A DNA stretch of 64,000 nucleotides from Pradoshia eiseniae (GCF_002946355.1 NZ_PKOZ01000001.1:464194-528193); one strand, 5' to 3'. Positions 25,895-35,062 are shown, numbered from the stretch's first letter. Numbers and translations are program-made. The notes: generated by a model from the letters alone, not told the origin.

Positions 25895-25908
25895 TACCCT
25901 ATGGTGTA
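25895..25908 (+). promoter_or_regulatory. CstR operator 3, before the TusA-rhodanese gene
   Basis: The dyad TACCCTATGGTGTA sits in the gap between the soluble rhodanese and the TusA-rhodanese gene, just ahead of the AGGAGG site. One base differs from a perfect match to operators 1 and 2. Confidence 0.65.
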
Positions 25909-25922
25909 TAGGAGGATCATGA

Positions 25923-26480
25923 ATGGCAATAAAAGCAGATGTACAATTAGACGCAAAAGGCTTGGCATGCCCAATGCCTATCGTCAAAACGAGGAAAGCA
26001 ATCAAGGATATTGAGGAAGGTCAAGTCCTTGAGATTCAAGCGACTGACAAAGGATCAAAGGCCGATCTTGCGGCATGGGCGCAATCAACCGGCCATCAAT
26101 ATATCGGCACGAACGAGGAAGGCGGCGTTCTCTATCATTACATCCGTAAGTGCTCGGATGGAGACGTGGCAGAGAAATCCTTTGAGCCAACCATATCTAC
26201 TGAGGAAATCTTGAATAAAGACGGCCTCATCCTGGATGTTCGTGAAGAGGCGGAATATGCATTCGGCCATATCGAGAATGCGAAGTCCATCCCAATGGGT
26301 GACTTAGAGGCACGTCTTGACGAGCTGGATCCGGAACAAGAGATCTACGTGATTTGCCGCACCGGCAAACGCAGTGATTTAGCCGCCCAAAAGCTTGCAG
26401 CTAAGGGATTCAAAAAGGTGTATAATGTCCTGCCTGGCATGAAGGATTGGAACGGCCCAGTTGTGAAGGAAACAGAATAA
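25923..26480 (+). CDS. yrkF: TusA-rhodanese fusion (YrkF-like)
   Basis: In this 185-residue two-domain protein, TusA domain residues 1-75 carry LACPMPIVKTRKAI, with the sulfur-carrying Cys in the C-P-x-P motif. The rhodanese domain (about 85-180) has the active loop VICRTGKRSDLAAQ. The fusion lets persulfide pass from rhodanese to TusA within one chain. It matches B. subtilis YrkF in order and length. Confidence 0.92.
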   Translation: MAIKADVQLDAKGLACPMPIVKTRKAIKDIEEGQVLEIQATDKGSKADLAAWAQSTGHQYIGTNEEGGVLYHYIRKCSDGDVAEKSFEPTISTEEILNKDGLILDVREEAEYAFGHIENAKSIPMGDLEARLDELDPEQEIYVICRTGKRSDLAAQKLAAKGFKKVYNVLPGMKDWNGPVVKETE

Positions 26481-26532
26481 TCACCAAATACGGAGGGTAA
26501 ATCCATGCCCTCCTTTCAAAAAAACAATAATA

Positions 26533-26546
26533 TACCTACGGGGGTA
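26533..26546 (+). promoter_or_regulatory. CstR operator 4, before the persulfide dioxygenase gene
   Basis: TACCTACGGGGGTA lies 9 bases upstream of the ATG, in place of a normal ribosome site spacing. It is the fourth copy of the same dyad in the operon. Confidence 0.6.
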
Positions 26547-26554
26547 ATGGTAAT

Positions 26555-27682
26555 ATGACAGTATCTAAGTGGACAGCGGCAGATGTTGCTCGCTACGTAA
26601 TCGAAGATAAGAAATTATTCATCCTGGACGTTCGTAACAAGGACGCATTCGAGGATTGGAAAATTGACGGCCATCAATTTGAGTATCTAAATATACCATA
26701 CTTTGATTTGCTTGACGGTGTAGAAGAGATCCTTCCGCAAATTCCGGCAGACAAAGAGCTTCTCGTTGTCTGTGCGAAAGAAGGCTCATCCATCATGGTA
26801 GCGGATATGCTCTCTGAGGCAGGACGTGATGCAGCGTACCTTGTAGGCGGCATGAAATCATGGAGCATGTACCTTGAGCCGGTTAAGGTTGGCGACTTGA
26901 AGAATGGCGGAGAATTGTATCAGTTTGTCCGTCTTGGTAAAGGATGTCTCTCTTATATGGCCATCTCTGGCGGAGAAGCAGCCATCATCGATGCGATCCG
27001 TTTCGCAGATATTTTCGTTGATTTCGCCAAAGAAAAGGGCGTAGAGATCAAGCATGTATTTGATACGCATTTGCATGCAGACCATATTTCTGGTGGACGC
27101 CATATCGCGGCGCAAACCGGCGCGACTTACTACCTGCCGCCTAAGGATGCAGAAGAGGTCGTATTCGAGTACACAGCGCTTGAAGACGGGCTCACGGTAA
27201 ACCTTGGTGATTCCAAGATTGAAGTGGGAGCCTTGTATTCTCCTGGACACACGATTGGCTCAACATCCTTCGTGATCGATTCAAGCTACTTGCTGACAGG
27301 GGATATCCTCTTCATCGACTCCATCGGAAGACCGGACTTGGCTGGCCTAGCGGAGGATTGGGTGTCTGACCTACGCGTCACGCTCTACAAGCGCTACCGC
27401 GAATTGGCTGATGACCTGATTGTGCTTCCGGCACATTTCATGATCATCGACGAGCTGAATGAGAATGGCTCTGTTGCTAAGCGCTTAGGAGATTTGTTCG
27501 CAGAAAACCACGGCTTGAATATTACGGACGAGGAAGAGTTCCGCAAGACAGTTACAGAGAACCTGCCTCCGCAGCCAAATGCTTATCAGCAAATCCGCCA
27601 AGTCAATATGGGCAAAATCACGCCTGATAATGACGAGCAAACCGAAATGGAAATCGGCCCGAACCGCTGTGCCGTACGCTAA
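26555..27682 (+). CDS. Rhodanese-persulfide dioxygenase fusion (CstB-related)
   Basis: In this 375-residue protein, an N-terminal rhodanese domain (about 5-108; active-site position Cys73 in VVCAKEGSS) is followed by a metallo-beta-lactamase-fold domain. Its motif [11 protein letters not shown] (His172, His174, Asp176, His177) and later SPGHTIGS and LTGDILF bind the iron of ETHE1-type persulfide dioxygenases. The enzyme would oxidise persulfide to sulfite, which the rhodanese part may convert to thiosulfate. The domain order is the reverse of S. aureus CstB as I recall it (dioxygenase first). The ribosome site is weak, and operator 4 lies just upstream. Confidence 0.88.
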   Translation: MTVSKWTAADVARYVIEDKKLFILDVRNKDAFEDWKIDGHQFEYLNIPYFDLLDGVEEILPQIPADKELLVVCAKEGSSIMVADMLSEAGRDAAYLVGGMKSWSMYLEPVKVGDLKNGGELYQFVRLGKGCLSYMAISGGEAAIIDAIRFADIFVDFAKEKGVEIKHVFDTHLHADHISGGRHIAAQTGATYYLPPKDAEEVVFEYTALEDGLTVNLGDSKIEVGALYSPGHTIGSTSFVIDSSYLLTGDILFIDSIGRPDLAGLAEDWVSDLRVTLYKRYRELADDLIVLPAHFMIIDELNENGSVAKRLGDLFAENHGLNITDEEEFRKTVTENLPPQPNAYQQIRQVNMGKITPDNDEQTEMEIGPNRCAVR

Positions 27683-27723
27683 TCAACCGATAAAATTAAT
27701 TTAACCATAAAGGAGAATGAATC

Positions 27724-27951
27724 ATGAATATCACAAAAACATTAGATGCTAAAGGCTTGGCTTGCCCAATGCCAATCGTAAGAACAAAAAAGACAATCGA
27801 AATGATTAACTCAGGCGAGGTATTGGAAGTACTAGCAACTGATAAGGGTGCCCTTAATGACTTCAAAGCATGGGCAGGATCTGCTGGCCACACTATTCTT
27901 GATCAAAAAGAAGAAGACGGCGTCCTTAAATTCTATATTCAAAAAGCGTAA
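27724..27951 (+). CDS. yrkI: TusA-family sulfur carrier (YrkI-like)
   Basis: This 75-residue TusA protein has GLACPMPIVRTKKTIEM (Cys in the C-P-x-P motif) and the ending AGHTILDQKEEDGVLKFYIQ. It is closely similar to the TusA part of the fusion two genes upstream, probably by duplication. AAGGAG precedes the ATG. It acts as a mobile sulfur carrier in the cytoplasm. Confidence 0.93.
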   Translation: MNITKTLDAKGLACPMPIVRTKKTIEMINSGEVLEVLATDKGALNDFKAWAGSAGHTILDQKEEDGVLKFYIQKA

Positions 27952-27958
27952 TGGATGA

Positions 27959-27989
27959 GGCGGGTCTTCGAACATTGTTCGAAGCCCGC
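27959..27989 (+). other. Intra-operon hairpin between yrkI and yrkJ
   Basis: A strong stem of about 13 bp with one bulge around GTTCGAAG/CTTCGAAC. It has no good T-run, so it could be an attenuator or RNA-processing element that lowers yrkJ expression. Confidence 0.6.
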
Positions 27990-28016
27990 TGTCTTTCCTA
28001 AAAAGGAGGAATGGAG

Positions 28017-28793
28017 ATGGATTTGACGTTTATCGTCGTCATCTTTCTAATCGGTTTTATCGGATCGTTTGTCTCAGGTATGCTTGGGGTCGGCGGTTCC
28101 ATCATCAAATACCCTATGCTCTTATACATCCCGCCATTATTCGGGCTGGCCGCCTTCTCGGCACATGAGGTATCCGGCATCAGTGCGGTACAGGTCCTGT
28201 TCGCCTCCATTGCCGGCGTCTGGGCTTTCCGGAAGGGCGGATATTTAAATAAATCACTGATTGCTTATATGGGGGTCTCCATCTTAATCGGGAGCTTCAT
28301 CGGAAGCTACGGATCATCGTTCCTGTCTGAACAAGGCGTGAACATCGTTTACGGTGTGCTTGCTGTCATTGCAGCTGTGATGATGTTCATTCCTAAGAAG
28401 AAGGTTGATGACATCCCGCTTGATGCAGTGACATTCAATAAGCCGCTTGCGGCGGTTCTTGCCTTAGTCGTCGGGATTGGCTCCGGCATTGTTGGCGCAG
28501 CAGGCGGATTCATGCTCGTTCCGATCATGCTCACCGTCCTCGGGATTCCGACAAGAATGACCATCGCGACAAGCCTTGCCGTTACGTTCATCTCATCGAT
28601 TGGGGGAACAGCAGGCAAGCTGCTCACAGGGCAAGTCGATTATTGGCCGGCGCTGATCATGATTATCGCGAGCGTATTAGCCGCTCCGCTCGGGGCAAAG
28701 GTTTCGAAGAACATGAACACGAAAATGCTTCAAATGATTTTAGCCTTGCTGATTGCGGCAACAGCCGTCAAAATCTGGCTCGATATATTGTAA
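28017..28793 (+). CDS. yrkJ: TauE/SafE-family sulfite/sulfonate exporter (YrkJ-like)
   Basis: This 258-residue membrane protein has about eight hydrophobic segments and two repeated halves, each with the signature GMLGVGGSIIKYPML / GAAGGFMLVPIML of TauE/SafE permeases. In this operon it probably exports sulfite or a related product of persulfide oxidation. ATG 28017 has AAGGAGG at seven bases. ATG 28011 lies too close. A weak terminator hairpin (GCATCC/GGATGC, about 28806-28825) follows. Confidence 0.92.
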   Translation: MDLTFIVVIFLIGFIGSFVSGMLGVGGSIIKYPMLLYIPPLFGLAAFSAHEVSGISAVQVLFASIAGVWAFRKGGYLNKSLIAYMGVSILIGSFIGSYGSSFLSEQGVNIVYGVLAVIAAVMMFIPKKKVDDIPLDAVTFNKPLAAVLALVVGIGSGIVGAAGGFMLVPIMLTVLGIPTRMTIATSLAVTFISSIGGTAGKLLTGQVDYWPALIMIIASVLAAPLGAKVSKNMNTKMLQMILALLIAATAVKIWLDIL

Positions 28794-28799
28794 GAGGAA

Positions 28800-28845
28800 T
28801 GACGCGCATCCACACGAGGATGCCATCATTTTCTTTTTATTTGAG
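28800..28845 (+). terminator. Probable terminator of the sulfur operon
   Basis: GCATCC and GGATGC form a short stem with a T-rich tail after it. Confidence 0.5.
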
Positions 28846-28925
28846 GATGTGTAAGCGTTTTAGTTTCCAGATAAATAGTTTACTGTTAAAATATAGTTAG
28901 ATAATGATATAAAGGGGAGTTTACA

Positions 28926-29681
28926 ATGGGAAAATTAGACGGCAAAATCATCATCATCACTGGCGGTGCAGGAGGAATCGGACTTGGCATGGCGAAAGCC
29001 ATGGCAAAGGAAGGCGCTGTACTAGCAATTGTCGATGTGAATGAAGAAGCGGGGAAAAAGAGTGAGAAACTATTGCAGGAAATCTCTCCTGAATCATCCT
29101 TTGTTCAAGCCAACTTGCTTGAGCGCGACAAATTGCCGAACATCATCCAAACGGTTGTCGAGAAATACGGGAAGCTCGATGTTCTAGTGAACAATGCGCA
29201 TGCATGTAAGCAAAAATTAATTGAAGATACGACACAGGAGGATCTTGATCTTTCATTCGGAACAGGCTTCTACCCAACCTTCTATTTAATGCAGGCAGCC
29301 CTTCCGTATTTGAAAGAAACGAAAGGCAATATCATTAACTTCGCCTCTGGCGCGGGTATCAATGGCGATGTCACGCAAGCAGCCTATGCGGCGGCAAAAG
29401 AAGCGATTCGCGGCATTACGCGTGTGGCCGCCAATGAGTGGGGACAATACGGCATTAATGTCAACATTATCAGCCCAATTGCTGATTCAGAGGGCGTTAG
29501 GGCTTGGGCGAAAGCACAGCCGGAATACTACCAAGCTGTCGTCAATAAAATTCCGCTCGGCCGCTTCGGTGATGTAGAAGAGGATATCGGCCGTGTCGCT
29601 GTTTTCCTTGCGAGCGCTGATTCACAGTATATCACTGGGCAAACGATTATGGTGGACGGCGGAGCCACGAAGCTTCGCTAA
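28926..29681 (+). CDS. SDR-family oxidoreductase
   Basis: This 251-residue short-chain dehydrogenase has the NAD(P)-binding motif TGGAGGIGLGMA and NNAH (the usual NNAG altered). The catalytic Ser lies in INFASGAG, the Tyr and Lys in YAAAKEA, and the C-terminus is ITGQTIMVDGG. The substrate is unknown. A MarR regulator follows 11 bases after its stop, so the two genes form an operon and the enzyme is probably under its control. AAGGGGAG is the ribosome site. Confidence 0.9.
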   Translation: MGKLDGKIIIITGGAGGIGLGMAKAMAKEGAVLAIVDVNEEAGKKSEKLLQEISPESSFVQANLLERDKLPNIIQTVVEKYGKLDVLVNNAHACKQKLIEDTTQEDLDLSFGTGFYPTFYLMQAALPYLKETKGNIINFASGAGINGDVTQAAYAAAKEAIRGITRVAANEWGQYGINVNIISPIADSEGVRAWAKAQPEYYQAVVNKIPLGRFGDVEEDIGRVAVFLASADSQYITGQTIMVDGGATKLR

Positions 29682-29692
29682 GAGGGCAGAAG

Positions 29693-30151
29693 ATGGAGCG
29701 GGATAATCTATTTGACTTGATCCACTCAATCGAGCTCATCTCGAATGAGCATATCGTCCGGTTCACCTCCCAGTTCTCGTATCCGGTCGGTGTATCGGCC
29801 ATCCTCGTGCTTGCAGAGCTCCAATCGAGAGGACCTCTCAGGGCGAGTGAGCTGGCTGAGATGCTCCGCTATACGAAGGGAGCGGTGACCCATATATCCA
29901 ACAAGCTCGTCAATCATGGACTTGCCAGACGGCAGTATAGTCCAGAAGACAGGCGAACGGTCTATTTGCAGATCACGGATAAAGGAAGCCTGGCTTTAGC
30001 GGAAGCGCAAAAGCTCGGCCGGGAGATCTACCTCGAATTATTTGAGGAACTGACAGAGGACGAGCTGCAGGAGTATTTGCGCATCCAGCGCAAAATGATA
30101 GAAGGAATGAAGAACAGGCGCTTATCCAAGCCTGGGGGGAAACTACTATAA
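29693..30151 (+). CDS. MarR-family transcriptional regulator
   Basis: This 152-residue winged-helix protein has LRASELAEMLRYTKGAVTHI (recognition helix region) and the wing RRQYSPEDRRTVYLQITDKG, a clear MarR signature. Its start lies close to the SDR stop with GGGCAG before it. It probably senses a small molecule handled by the SDR. Whether it binds the MhqR-like sites near yceI is unknown. Confidence 0.92.
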   Translation: MERDNLFDLIHSIELISNEHIVRFTSQFSYPVGVSAILVLAELQSRGPLRASELAEMLRYTKGAVTHISNKLVNHGLARRQYSPEDRRTVYLQITDKGSLALAEAQKLGREIYLELFEELTEDELQEYLRIQRKMIEGMKNRRLSKPGGKLL

Positions 30152-30161
30152 ATAGAGATAG

Positions 30162-30202
30162 AAAGCCGATTTGTCGATTCAGCAGACGAATCGGCTTTTT
30201 TG
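30162..30202 (+). terminator. Intrinsic terminator after the marR gene
   Basis: AAAGCCGATTTGTC pairs with GACGAATCGGC with one G-U, followed by a six-T run. Confidence 0.9.
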
Positions 30203-30531
30203 ATGGGATGAAAGGGAGTTGATAGGCGGACCGCCATTCCATGAAAGGCTCAGGGGGATGCAAGTTCCCTCATAAGCATAACCAGTTGCACAGACACCAT
30301 CTTAATCCAATTTTTCAATGGTATCCTGTGCTTTTGCCCAATCATCTGCCTGTACTCAGCATTGTCATTTGAACAACCTTCATACCTTGTTGTAATAGAT
30401 GAAGCAGGTATCTACTGAACTTATGCTCATATATGATAAACAAATGAAGCGATTAAATGAAAGTTTAACATGGATAAATTTGTAATATAATGATAAAGTA
30501 AATGATTGGAAAGACAGAAGAGGGGGAAAAC
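30203..30531. other. Gap without a supported gene
   Basis: No complete frame with a ribosome site was found. A short reverse-strand stretch (about 30302-30356) reads VQADDWAKAQDTIEKLD before a stop and could be the tail of a decayed gene, but an in-frame stop lies just upstream. A promoter for the VUT gene probably lies in the AT-rich end near 30480-30500. Confidence 0.4.
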
Positions 30532-31074
30532 ATGAGAGTTCTATTGTACTTGCTATCGATTACCACGGCCAATGTCGTGACCGCAGCATTTGCGCCATTG
30601 ATGATGGGCATTTTCATCGTGCCGATGGGGACGTTTCTTATCGGGGCAACGTTTATCCTGCGTGATCTTGTCCAAAACAAATATGGCAGGAGGAAGACGT
30701 ATTATTTCATCGCTTTGGCACTTCTGATGTCTGCAATTGTTTCTTATTCGCTAGGCGACACGCTCATCATCGTCCTCGCTTCAGCCATCTCTTTTGCGGT
30801 GGCGGAAACAACCGACACGGAAATTTATACACGTCTAAGGCTTCCGATGAGCTGGCGCGTGTTTTATAGCGGAATCGTCGGCGGACTTCTCGATTCAGCG
30901 ATTTTTGTCATCATTGGCTTAAGCCCGATTGGAGCCGGAGTGCTGCCATGGGAGGCGGTTCCCGCCGCGATTGTCGGACAGGTGATTGTCAAGACGGTCA
31001 TCCAGGGGATCGGTGCGATGCTCATCAACCCGATTGGTGCGCTCGTGAACCGGAACACAGTATCAAATGGGTAA
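30532..31074 (+). CDS. VUT-family transporter (queuosine-precursor/vitamin uptake type)
   Basis: This 180-residue membrane protein has about five or six helices. FILRDLVQNKYGRRKTYYF and AETTDTEIYTRLR are the conserved VUT (YhhQ/QueT-type) motifs. Family members take up queuine, preQ0/preQ1 or other small precursors. No riboswitch is obvious in front of it. ATG 30532 is chosen for its AGGGGGA site; the longer frame to 30502 lacks one. Confidence 0.85.
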   Translation: MRVLLYLLSITTANVVTAAFAPLMMGIFIVPMGTFLIGATFILRDLVQNKYGRRKTYYFIALALLMSAIVSYSLGDTLIIVLASAISFAVAETTDTEIYTRLRLPMSWRVFYSGIVGGLLDSAIFVIIGLSPIGAGVLPWEAVPAAIVGQVIVKTVIQGIGAMLINPIGALVNRNTVSNG

Positions 31075-31102
31075 AGGACTCAAGAAATATGAGTTCTTTT
31101 TA
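31073..31102 (+). terminator. Intrinsic terminator after the VUT gene
   Basis: AAGGACTCA pairs with TGAGTTCTT (one G-U), followed by Ts. It overlaps the end of the gene. Confidence 0.75.
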
Positions 31103-31403
31103 TTATGCAAAAATAGTATTTCCATCTTAATTGAGCCCCCGGTTTTTATCAATCTTCTGCATAGTTATGCATGTTTTATCCGTAAAAAAACTTGACAACC
31201 ATAAATTTTCATGCGGTTGAAAATGCTGGAAAAATACCTCTATCCCAATAAGGACGGGCATTATCTGCTTTTTACAAACATAAAATTCCTTGCTTATTCC
31301 AGATTGACAATTTTTAGCCATTCCCATTTAAAAACATCGGTTGTATAATAAATAAAAATTATCTTAAAATAACAAAATAGTTAGAAATGGAGAGATAACT
31401 CAG
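31103..31403. other. AT-rich leader before the 5-oxoproline operon
   Basis: No gene was found. A TATAAT box at 31344-31349 and TTGACA boxes at 31192-31197 and 31304-31309 are present, but none is at standard spacing to another, so the promoter cannot be fixed. No riboswitch fold was recognised. Confidence 0.4.
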
Positions 31404-32096
31404 ATGGAATTAATCGGAATCCTTATTATCATCATTGGATTCGCAATGAAGCTGGATACAATCGCAGTAGTCGTTGTAGCTGGTATTTCGACTGGATTAG
31501 TCGCAAATATGAATATTGCTGAAATCCTCACTACGCTAGGAGAGGCATTCGTAGCCAATCGCGTAACCTGCCTATTCTTGATCACCATTCCGGTCATTGG
31601 ATTGTGCGAGCGTTACGGCTTGAAAGAGAAAGCGGTTATGCTTATCAAGAAAGCTAGCAAACTATCTGCAGGGAAGCTTCTCAGCGGATATACACTCATT
31701 CGTGAAACGACAATCGGTATGGGTGTGACACTAGGCGGACATCCGCAATTCGTTCGCCCGCTCGTAAGCCCAATGGCAGAAGGGGCAATCGTTGCTAAGT
31801 ACGGTGACAAAGTGGAAGAGAAAGATATCGAAAAAATCAAAGCTTATTCAGCGGCATCTGATAATGTCGGGAACTTCTTTGCTCAAAACGTCTTTATCGC
31901 CAATGCCGGTGTATTGCTGATTGCCTCTACCTTAGAGGGAATGGGAATGCCGGTTGACACACTTCAAGTGTCGAAAGTGGCTTTTCCAGTAGCCATCATC
32001 GCCTTTATCCTTTGGACCATTCAAAATACGCTATTGGATAAGAGAATGCAATCCAAATACGCGGATAATCGCAAGAATGCAAGAGGTGAGCAATAA
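31404..32096 (+). CDS. 5-oxoproline transporter subunit, DUF969 family
   Basis: This 230-residue membrane protein has about five to six helices and begins MELIGILIIIIGFAMKLDTI. It contains the conserved GVTLGGHPQFVRPLVSPMAE motif of DUF969. DUF969 and DUF979 proteins occur as a pair beside pyroglutamyl peptidase and are named 5-oxoproline transporter subunits in current annotation. The stop overlaps the DUF979 start by one base (TAATG), which shows tight coupling. Confidence 0.9.
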   Translation: MELIGILIIIIGFAMKLDTIAVVVVAGISTGLVANMNIAEILTTLGEAFVANRVTCLFLITIPVIGLCERYGLKEKAVMLIKKASKLSAGKLLSGYTLIRETTIGMGVTLGGHPQFVRPLVSPMAEGAIVAKYGDKVEEKDIEKIKAYSAASDNVGNFFAQNVFIANAGVLLIASTLEGMGMPVDTLQVSKVAFPVAIIAFILWTIQNTLLDKRMQSKYADNRKNARGEQ

Positions 32097-33025
32097 TGGA
32101 CATCACACAACTGTCTAATCTATTATTAGAAATATTTTATATTATGATTGGTTTATTCATGGGAATTACCATGGTGTTTACGTTAAAGGATAAACAACAT
32201 AAAACGAGAATTGGAACGGCCCTATTCTGGGGAATCCTCGCTGTCATCTTCATGGCAGGCAACTATATTCCAAGTATGATAGTCGGTATATTGGTCGTGA
32301 TCATCGCGATCCTATCCGCAACGAAGCAAATCAATATCGGTACATTGAAGCAATTGGATGAAACATTTACAACGCTTAAGGCAGAGAAACTAGGATTAAA
32401 AATCTTCATTCCTTCCTTATCTATCGCGATCATCGCGATGCTGGTTGCCCAGTTCACTCCTTTTTCGGGAACGGTCGCAATCGGAATTTCCGCTATATGT
32501 GCATTAATCATCGCATTTGTGATTACGAAAGCAAAACCGAAGGAATTGCTTGAGGATACAAACAGAACGTATCAATCAATCGGTTCATTCGCTATCCTGC
32601 CTCAATTATTGGCATCCTTGGGTGTATTATTCACGAGCGCGGGTGTAGGCGATAAAATCGCTTCCATTATCTCGAATGTTATCCCGTCAGGTAACGCGTT
32701 GATCGGTGTTATTACCTACTGTGTCGGTATGGCCTTGTTCACGATGATCATGGGGAATGCCTTCGCTGCATTTGCTGTCATCACAGTTGGTATCGGTGCG
32801 CCTTTCGTATTTGCTGTCGGCGGGGACCCAATCATCTGCGGTACGCTTGCATTGACAGCAGGATATTGCGGTACATTGCTAACGCCAATGGCAGCGAACT
32901 TCAACATGCTCCCTGCAGCGTTACTAGAGATGAAAGACAAGAACGGTGTCATCAAGGCACAAGCGCCAATCGCGCTGATGCTTTTGGCCGCTCATATCGT
33001 CCTCATGTACTTCTGGGGATTTTAA
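32096..33025 (+). CDS. 5-oxoproline transporter subunit, DUF979 family
   Basis: This 309-residue membrane protein has about nine to ten helices. The ending TAGYCGTLLTPMAANFNMLP is conserved in DUF979. It is translated by coupling from the DUF969 gene, and the two presumably form one permease. The next gene, pyroglutamyl peptidase, begins 29 bases later with AAAGGAG. Confidence 0.9.
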   Translation: MDITQLSNLLLEIFYIMIGLFMGITMVFTLKDKQHKTRIGTALFWGILAVIFMAGNYIPSMIVGILVVIIAILSATKQINIGTLKQLDETFTTLKAEKLGLKIFIPSLSIAIIAMLVAQFTPFSGTVAIGISAICALIIAFVITKAKPKELLEDTNRTYQSIGSFAILPQLLASLGVLFTSAGVGDKIASIISNVIPSGNALIGVITYCVGMALFTMIMGNAFAAFAVITVGIGAPFVFAVGGDPIICGTLALTAGYCGTLLTPMAANFNMLPAALLEMKDKNGVIKAQAPIALMLLAAHIVLMYFWGF

Positions 33026-33054
33026 GATAGTAAGCGTATAAAGGAGACAAGACG

Positions 33055-33696
33055 ATGAAAGTATTACTTACAGGCTTTGATGCATTCGGCGGAGAGCCCG
33101 TCAACCCAGCTGAAGAAGCCGTTAAACGAGTCAGCGATAACATCCGTGGCGCTGAAATCATCAAGGTCATCATCCCGACCGTGCAAACGAAATCCGTCCA
33201 AGCAATCGAGCGTGCCATCGAAGAGCACAGCCCTGACATTGTCATCTCAATCGGCCAAGCGGGCGGAAGATTCGATATCACCCCTGAGCGCGTTGCCATC
33301 AACATCGATGACTACCGCATCAAGGACAATGAAGGCAATCAGCCAATCGATGCCGTCATTCAGGAAGACGGTCAAGCGGCTTACTTCTCTAATCTGCCAG
33401 TGAAGGCGATGGTCAAGCATATGAACGAAAATCAAATGCCAGCGACCCTGTCCAACACAGCCGGCACATTCGTGTGCAACCATGTCATGTACGGAATCCT
33501 CTACATGATCGACAAGAAATACCCGAACATGAAAGGCGGATTCATCCACATCCCTTACATGACTTCCCAAGTAATGGACAAGAAGAACACACCGTTTATG
33601 TCCCTTGAGGAAATCGTGCGCGGACTAGAGCTCGCAATCGAGGCATGCGTCATCTATGACAAGGACATCGAAGCGATCGGCGGAGAAATCTGCTGA
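33055..33696 (+). CDS. pcp: Pyroglutamyl-peptidase I
   Basis: This 213-residue cysteine peptidase begins [20 protein letters not shown], the family signature. The active-site Cys is in [13 protein letters not shown] and the His in GGFIHIPYM. The catalytic Glu is expected in the [14 protein letters not shown] region. It releases N-terminal 5-oxoproline from peptides. Its stop overlaps the next ATG by one base. With the transporter upstream it forms a 5-oxoproline handling operon. Confidence 0.95.
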   Translation: MKVLLTGFDAFGGEPVNPAEEAVKRVSDNIRGAEIIKVIIPTVQTKSVQAIERAIEEHSPDIVISIGQAGGRFDITPERVAINIDDYRIKDNEGNQPIDAVIQEDGQAAYFSNLPVKAMVKHMNENQMPATLSNTAGTFVCNHVMYGILYMIDKKYPNMKGGFIHIPYMTSQVMDKKNTPFMSLEEIVRGLELAIEACVIYDKDIEAIGGEIC

Positions 33697-34154
33697 TGAA
33701 ACGCATCAACCTCTTTGTCTACGGATCTCTGAGAGAAGGCTTCTTCAACTACGAGAAATACCTCAAAGGCAATGTCGCCGAAAAGGCACCGGCCAGGCTC
33801 ACTAACATGAAGCTGTACCATATGCCCTACAAAGGCTACCCAGCCATCATGTTCGGCAAGGACACCGTCATGGGTGAGATCATGGTTCTGAATGAAGAAA
33901 CCTATGAGGAAACAATGCGCGCCATGGATGAAATGGAAGGCTTCATCAGTGAGGGCAACCCAGAGAACGAATACCATAAAGTCGTCCTCGAAGCCGAAAA
34001 CCTAGAGACAAACGAAAAAGAACCTTGCTTTGTTTATTTCTACAACAAGGATAAGGATGAACTCTTTGATCGCAGTGCTGTCTATATCCCGCATGGGGAT
34101 TGGAAGGAGCATATGCTTACTGGCGATGTGGATGAGGAATCTATCGCCCAATAA
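33696..34154 (+). CDS. Gamma-glutamylcyclotransferase family protein
   Basis: This 152-residue protein begins INLFVYGSLREGFFN, the YGSL motif that binds the gamma-glutamyl group. The acidic residue expected to be catalytic is in AMDEMEGF. Members convert gamma-glutamyl compounds into 5-oxoproline plus a free amine or amino acid. This fits an operon with pyroglutamyl peptidase and a 5-oxoproline transporter: two different routes generate 5-oxoproline and one permease moves it. The start overlaps the pcp stop (TGATG). Confidence 0.9.
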   Translation: MKRINLFVYGSLREGFFNYEKYLKGNVAEKAPARLTNMKLYHMPYKGYPAIMFGKDTVMGEIMVLNEETYEETMRAMDEMEGFISEGNPENEYHKVVLEAENLETNEKEPCFVYFYNKDKDELFDRSAVYIPHGDWKEHMLTGDVDEESIAQ

Positions 34155-34221
34155 CAAGATATATAGAAGTCATAAGAAATCACTTCTTATTACAGCTTCC
34201 TGGAATAGGCAATCTTCATAG

Positions 34222-34252
34222 AAGGCCGCCTATTTGGGAGGCTGTTTTTTTA
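34222..34252 (+). terminator. Probable terminator of the 5-oxoproline operon
   Basis: GCCGCC pairs imperfectly with GGAGGC and a seven-T run follows. The gap from 34155 to 34521 otherwise shows no gene, only AT-rich sequence. Confidence 0.6.
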
Positions 34253-34521
34253 TTTGGGATAGTTGAAGAATCAGAGAGATGATTCAGTGTGGAGAATTCT
34301 GTTGAAATTAAAAGTATTTTACAATAAACTGGAATTTCTGCTAATGCCAATTCATAATTAAGAAAGTTACCAAAGTTCGGGTTCATCTATACTTTACTCG
34401 AATCACTTACACGTATTGAATAGAAAAGATACTTTCTCAGATACTTGCTATTTACTTTAGAGCGATTATCCGGACATATATTTGGAAAGCTGGCAGAATG
34501 CTGTAAGTTGGAGGGGTGGTT

Positions 34522-34983
34522 ATGTTTAATAAAACCTACTGGGGAAAAGTCATTGTTGTAGTTCTGATCTCTAGTTTACTAAATACGTGGATTTTCACGT
34601 TTTTTACACCTATGAATACAATGTCCTTTGTTATATTCTATATGGTTTTTTACTTTGTCATTCTAGGGATGACCTTGTTTTTCTGTGTACCATTAATGAT
34701 CCTCACAGACTTGATTGGAAGGGAATGGGGGGGTACTGTTACCTGGATATTAAAAATAGCCAACTACCATTTGCCTGTCTTTATTACTAGCTTAGTAATT
34801 ATCGCGCAGGAAGGCTGGAATTTAACCATCTTGTCTGAGATAGCGGTTTTTGTATTATTTTTTACAGAAATAATCATTAAGAGGATAAGTAAGACAAAAA
34901 TCTCCTTGTTTGTTACATTAGGTATGTATACAGTACATGTTTTACTATTTCTTATTGGATTAATGTTGATTTCTAATGCTTAG
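34522..34983 (+). CDS. Hypothetical multi-pass membrane protein
   Basis: This 153-residue protein has about four hydrophobic helices and starts MFNKTYWGKVIVVVLISSLL. No catalytic motif was seen and I do not recognise the family. ATG 34522 follows GGAGGGG. It is the last gene before the defence island, with a terminator about 80 bases after its stop. Confidence 0.65.
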   Translation: MFNKTYWGKVIVVVLISSLLNTWIFTFFTPMNTMSFVIFYMVFYFVILGMTLFFCVPLMILTDLIGREWGGTVTWILKIANYHLPVFITSLVIIAQEGWNLTILSEIAVFVLFFTEIIIKRISKTKISLFVTLGMYTVHVLLFLIGLMLISNA

Positions 34984-35062
34984 ATTCTTTAGTACTACAG
35001 TGACTGATGTGTATCTTATGATAAAAATGAAAGACTCTTTGATAGATACTGGACCTTTTACG

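Noticed and set aside
30302..30356. Short reverse-strand coding remnant
   Set aside because: Only about 17 residues read sensibly, with a stop just upstream and no start; too little to call a gene or family.
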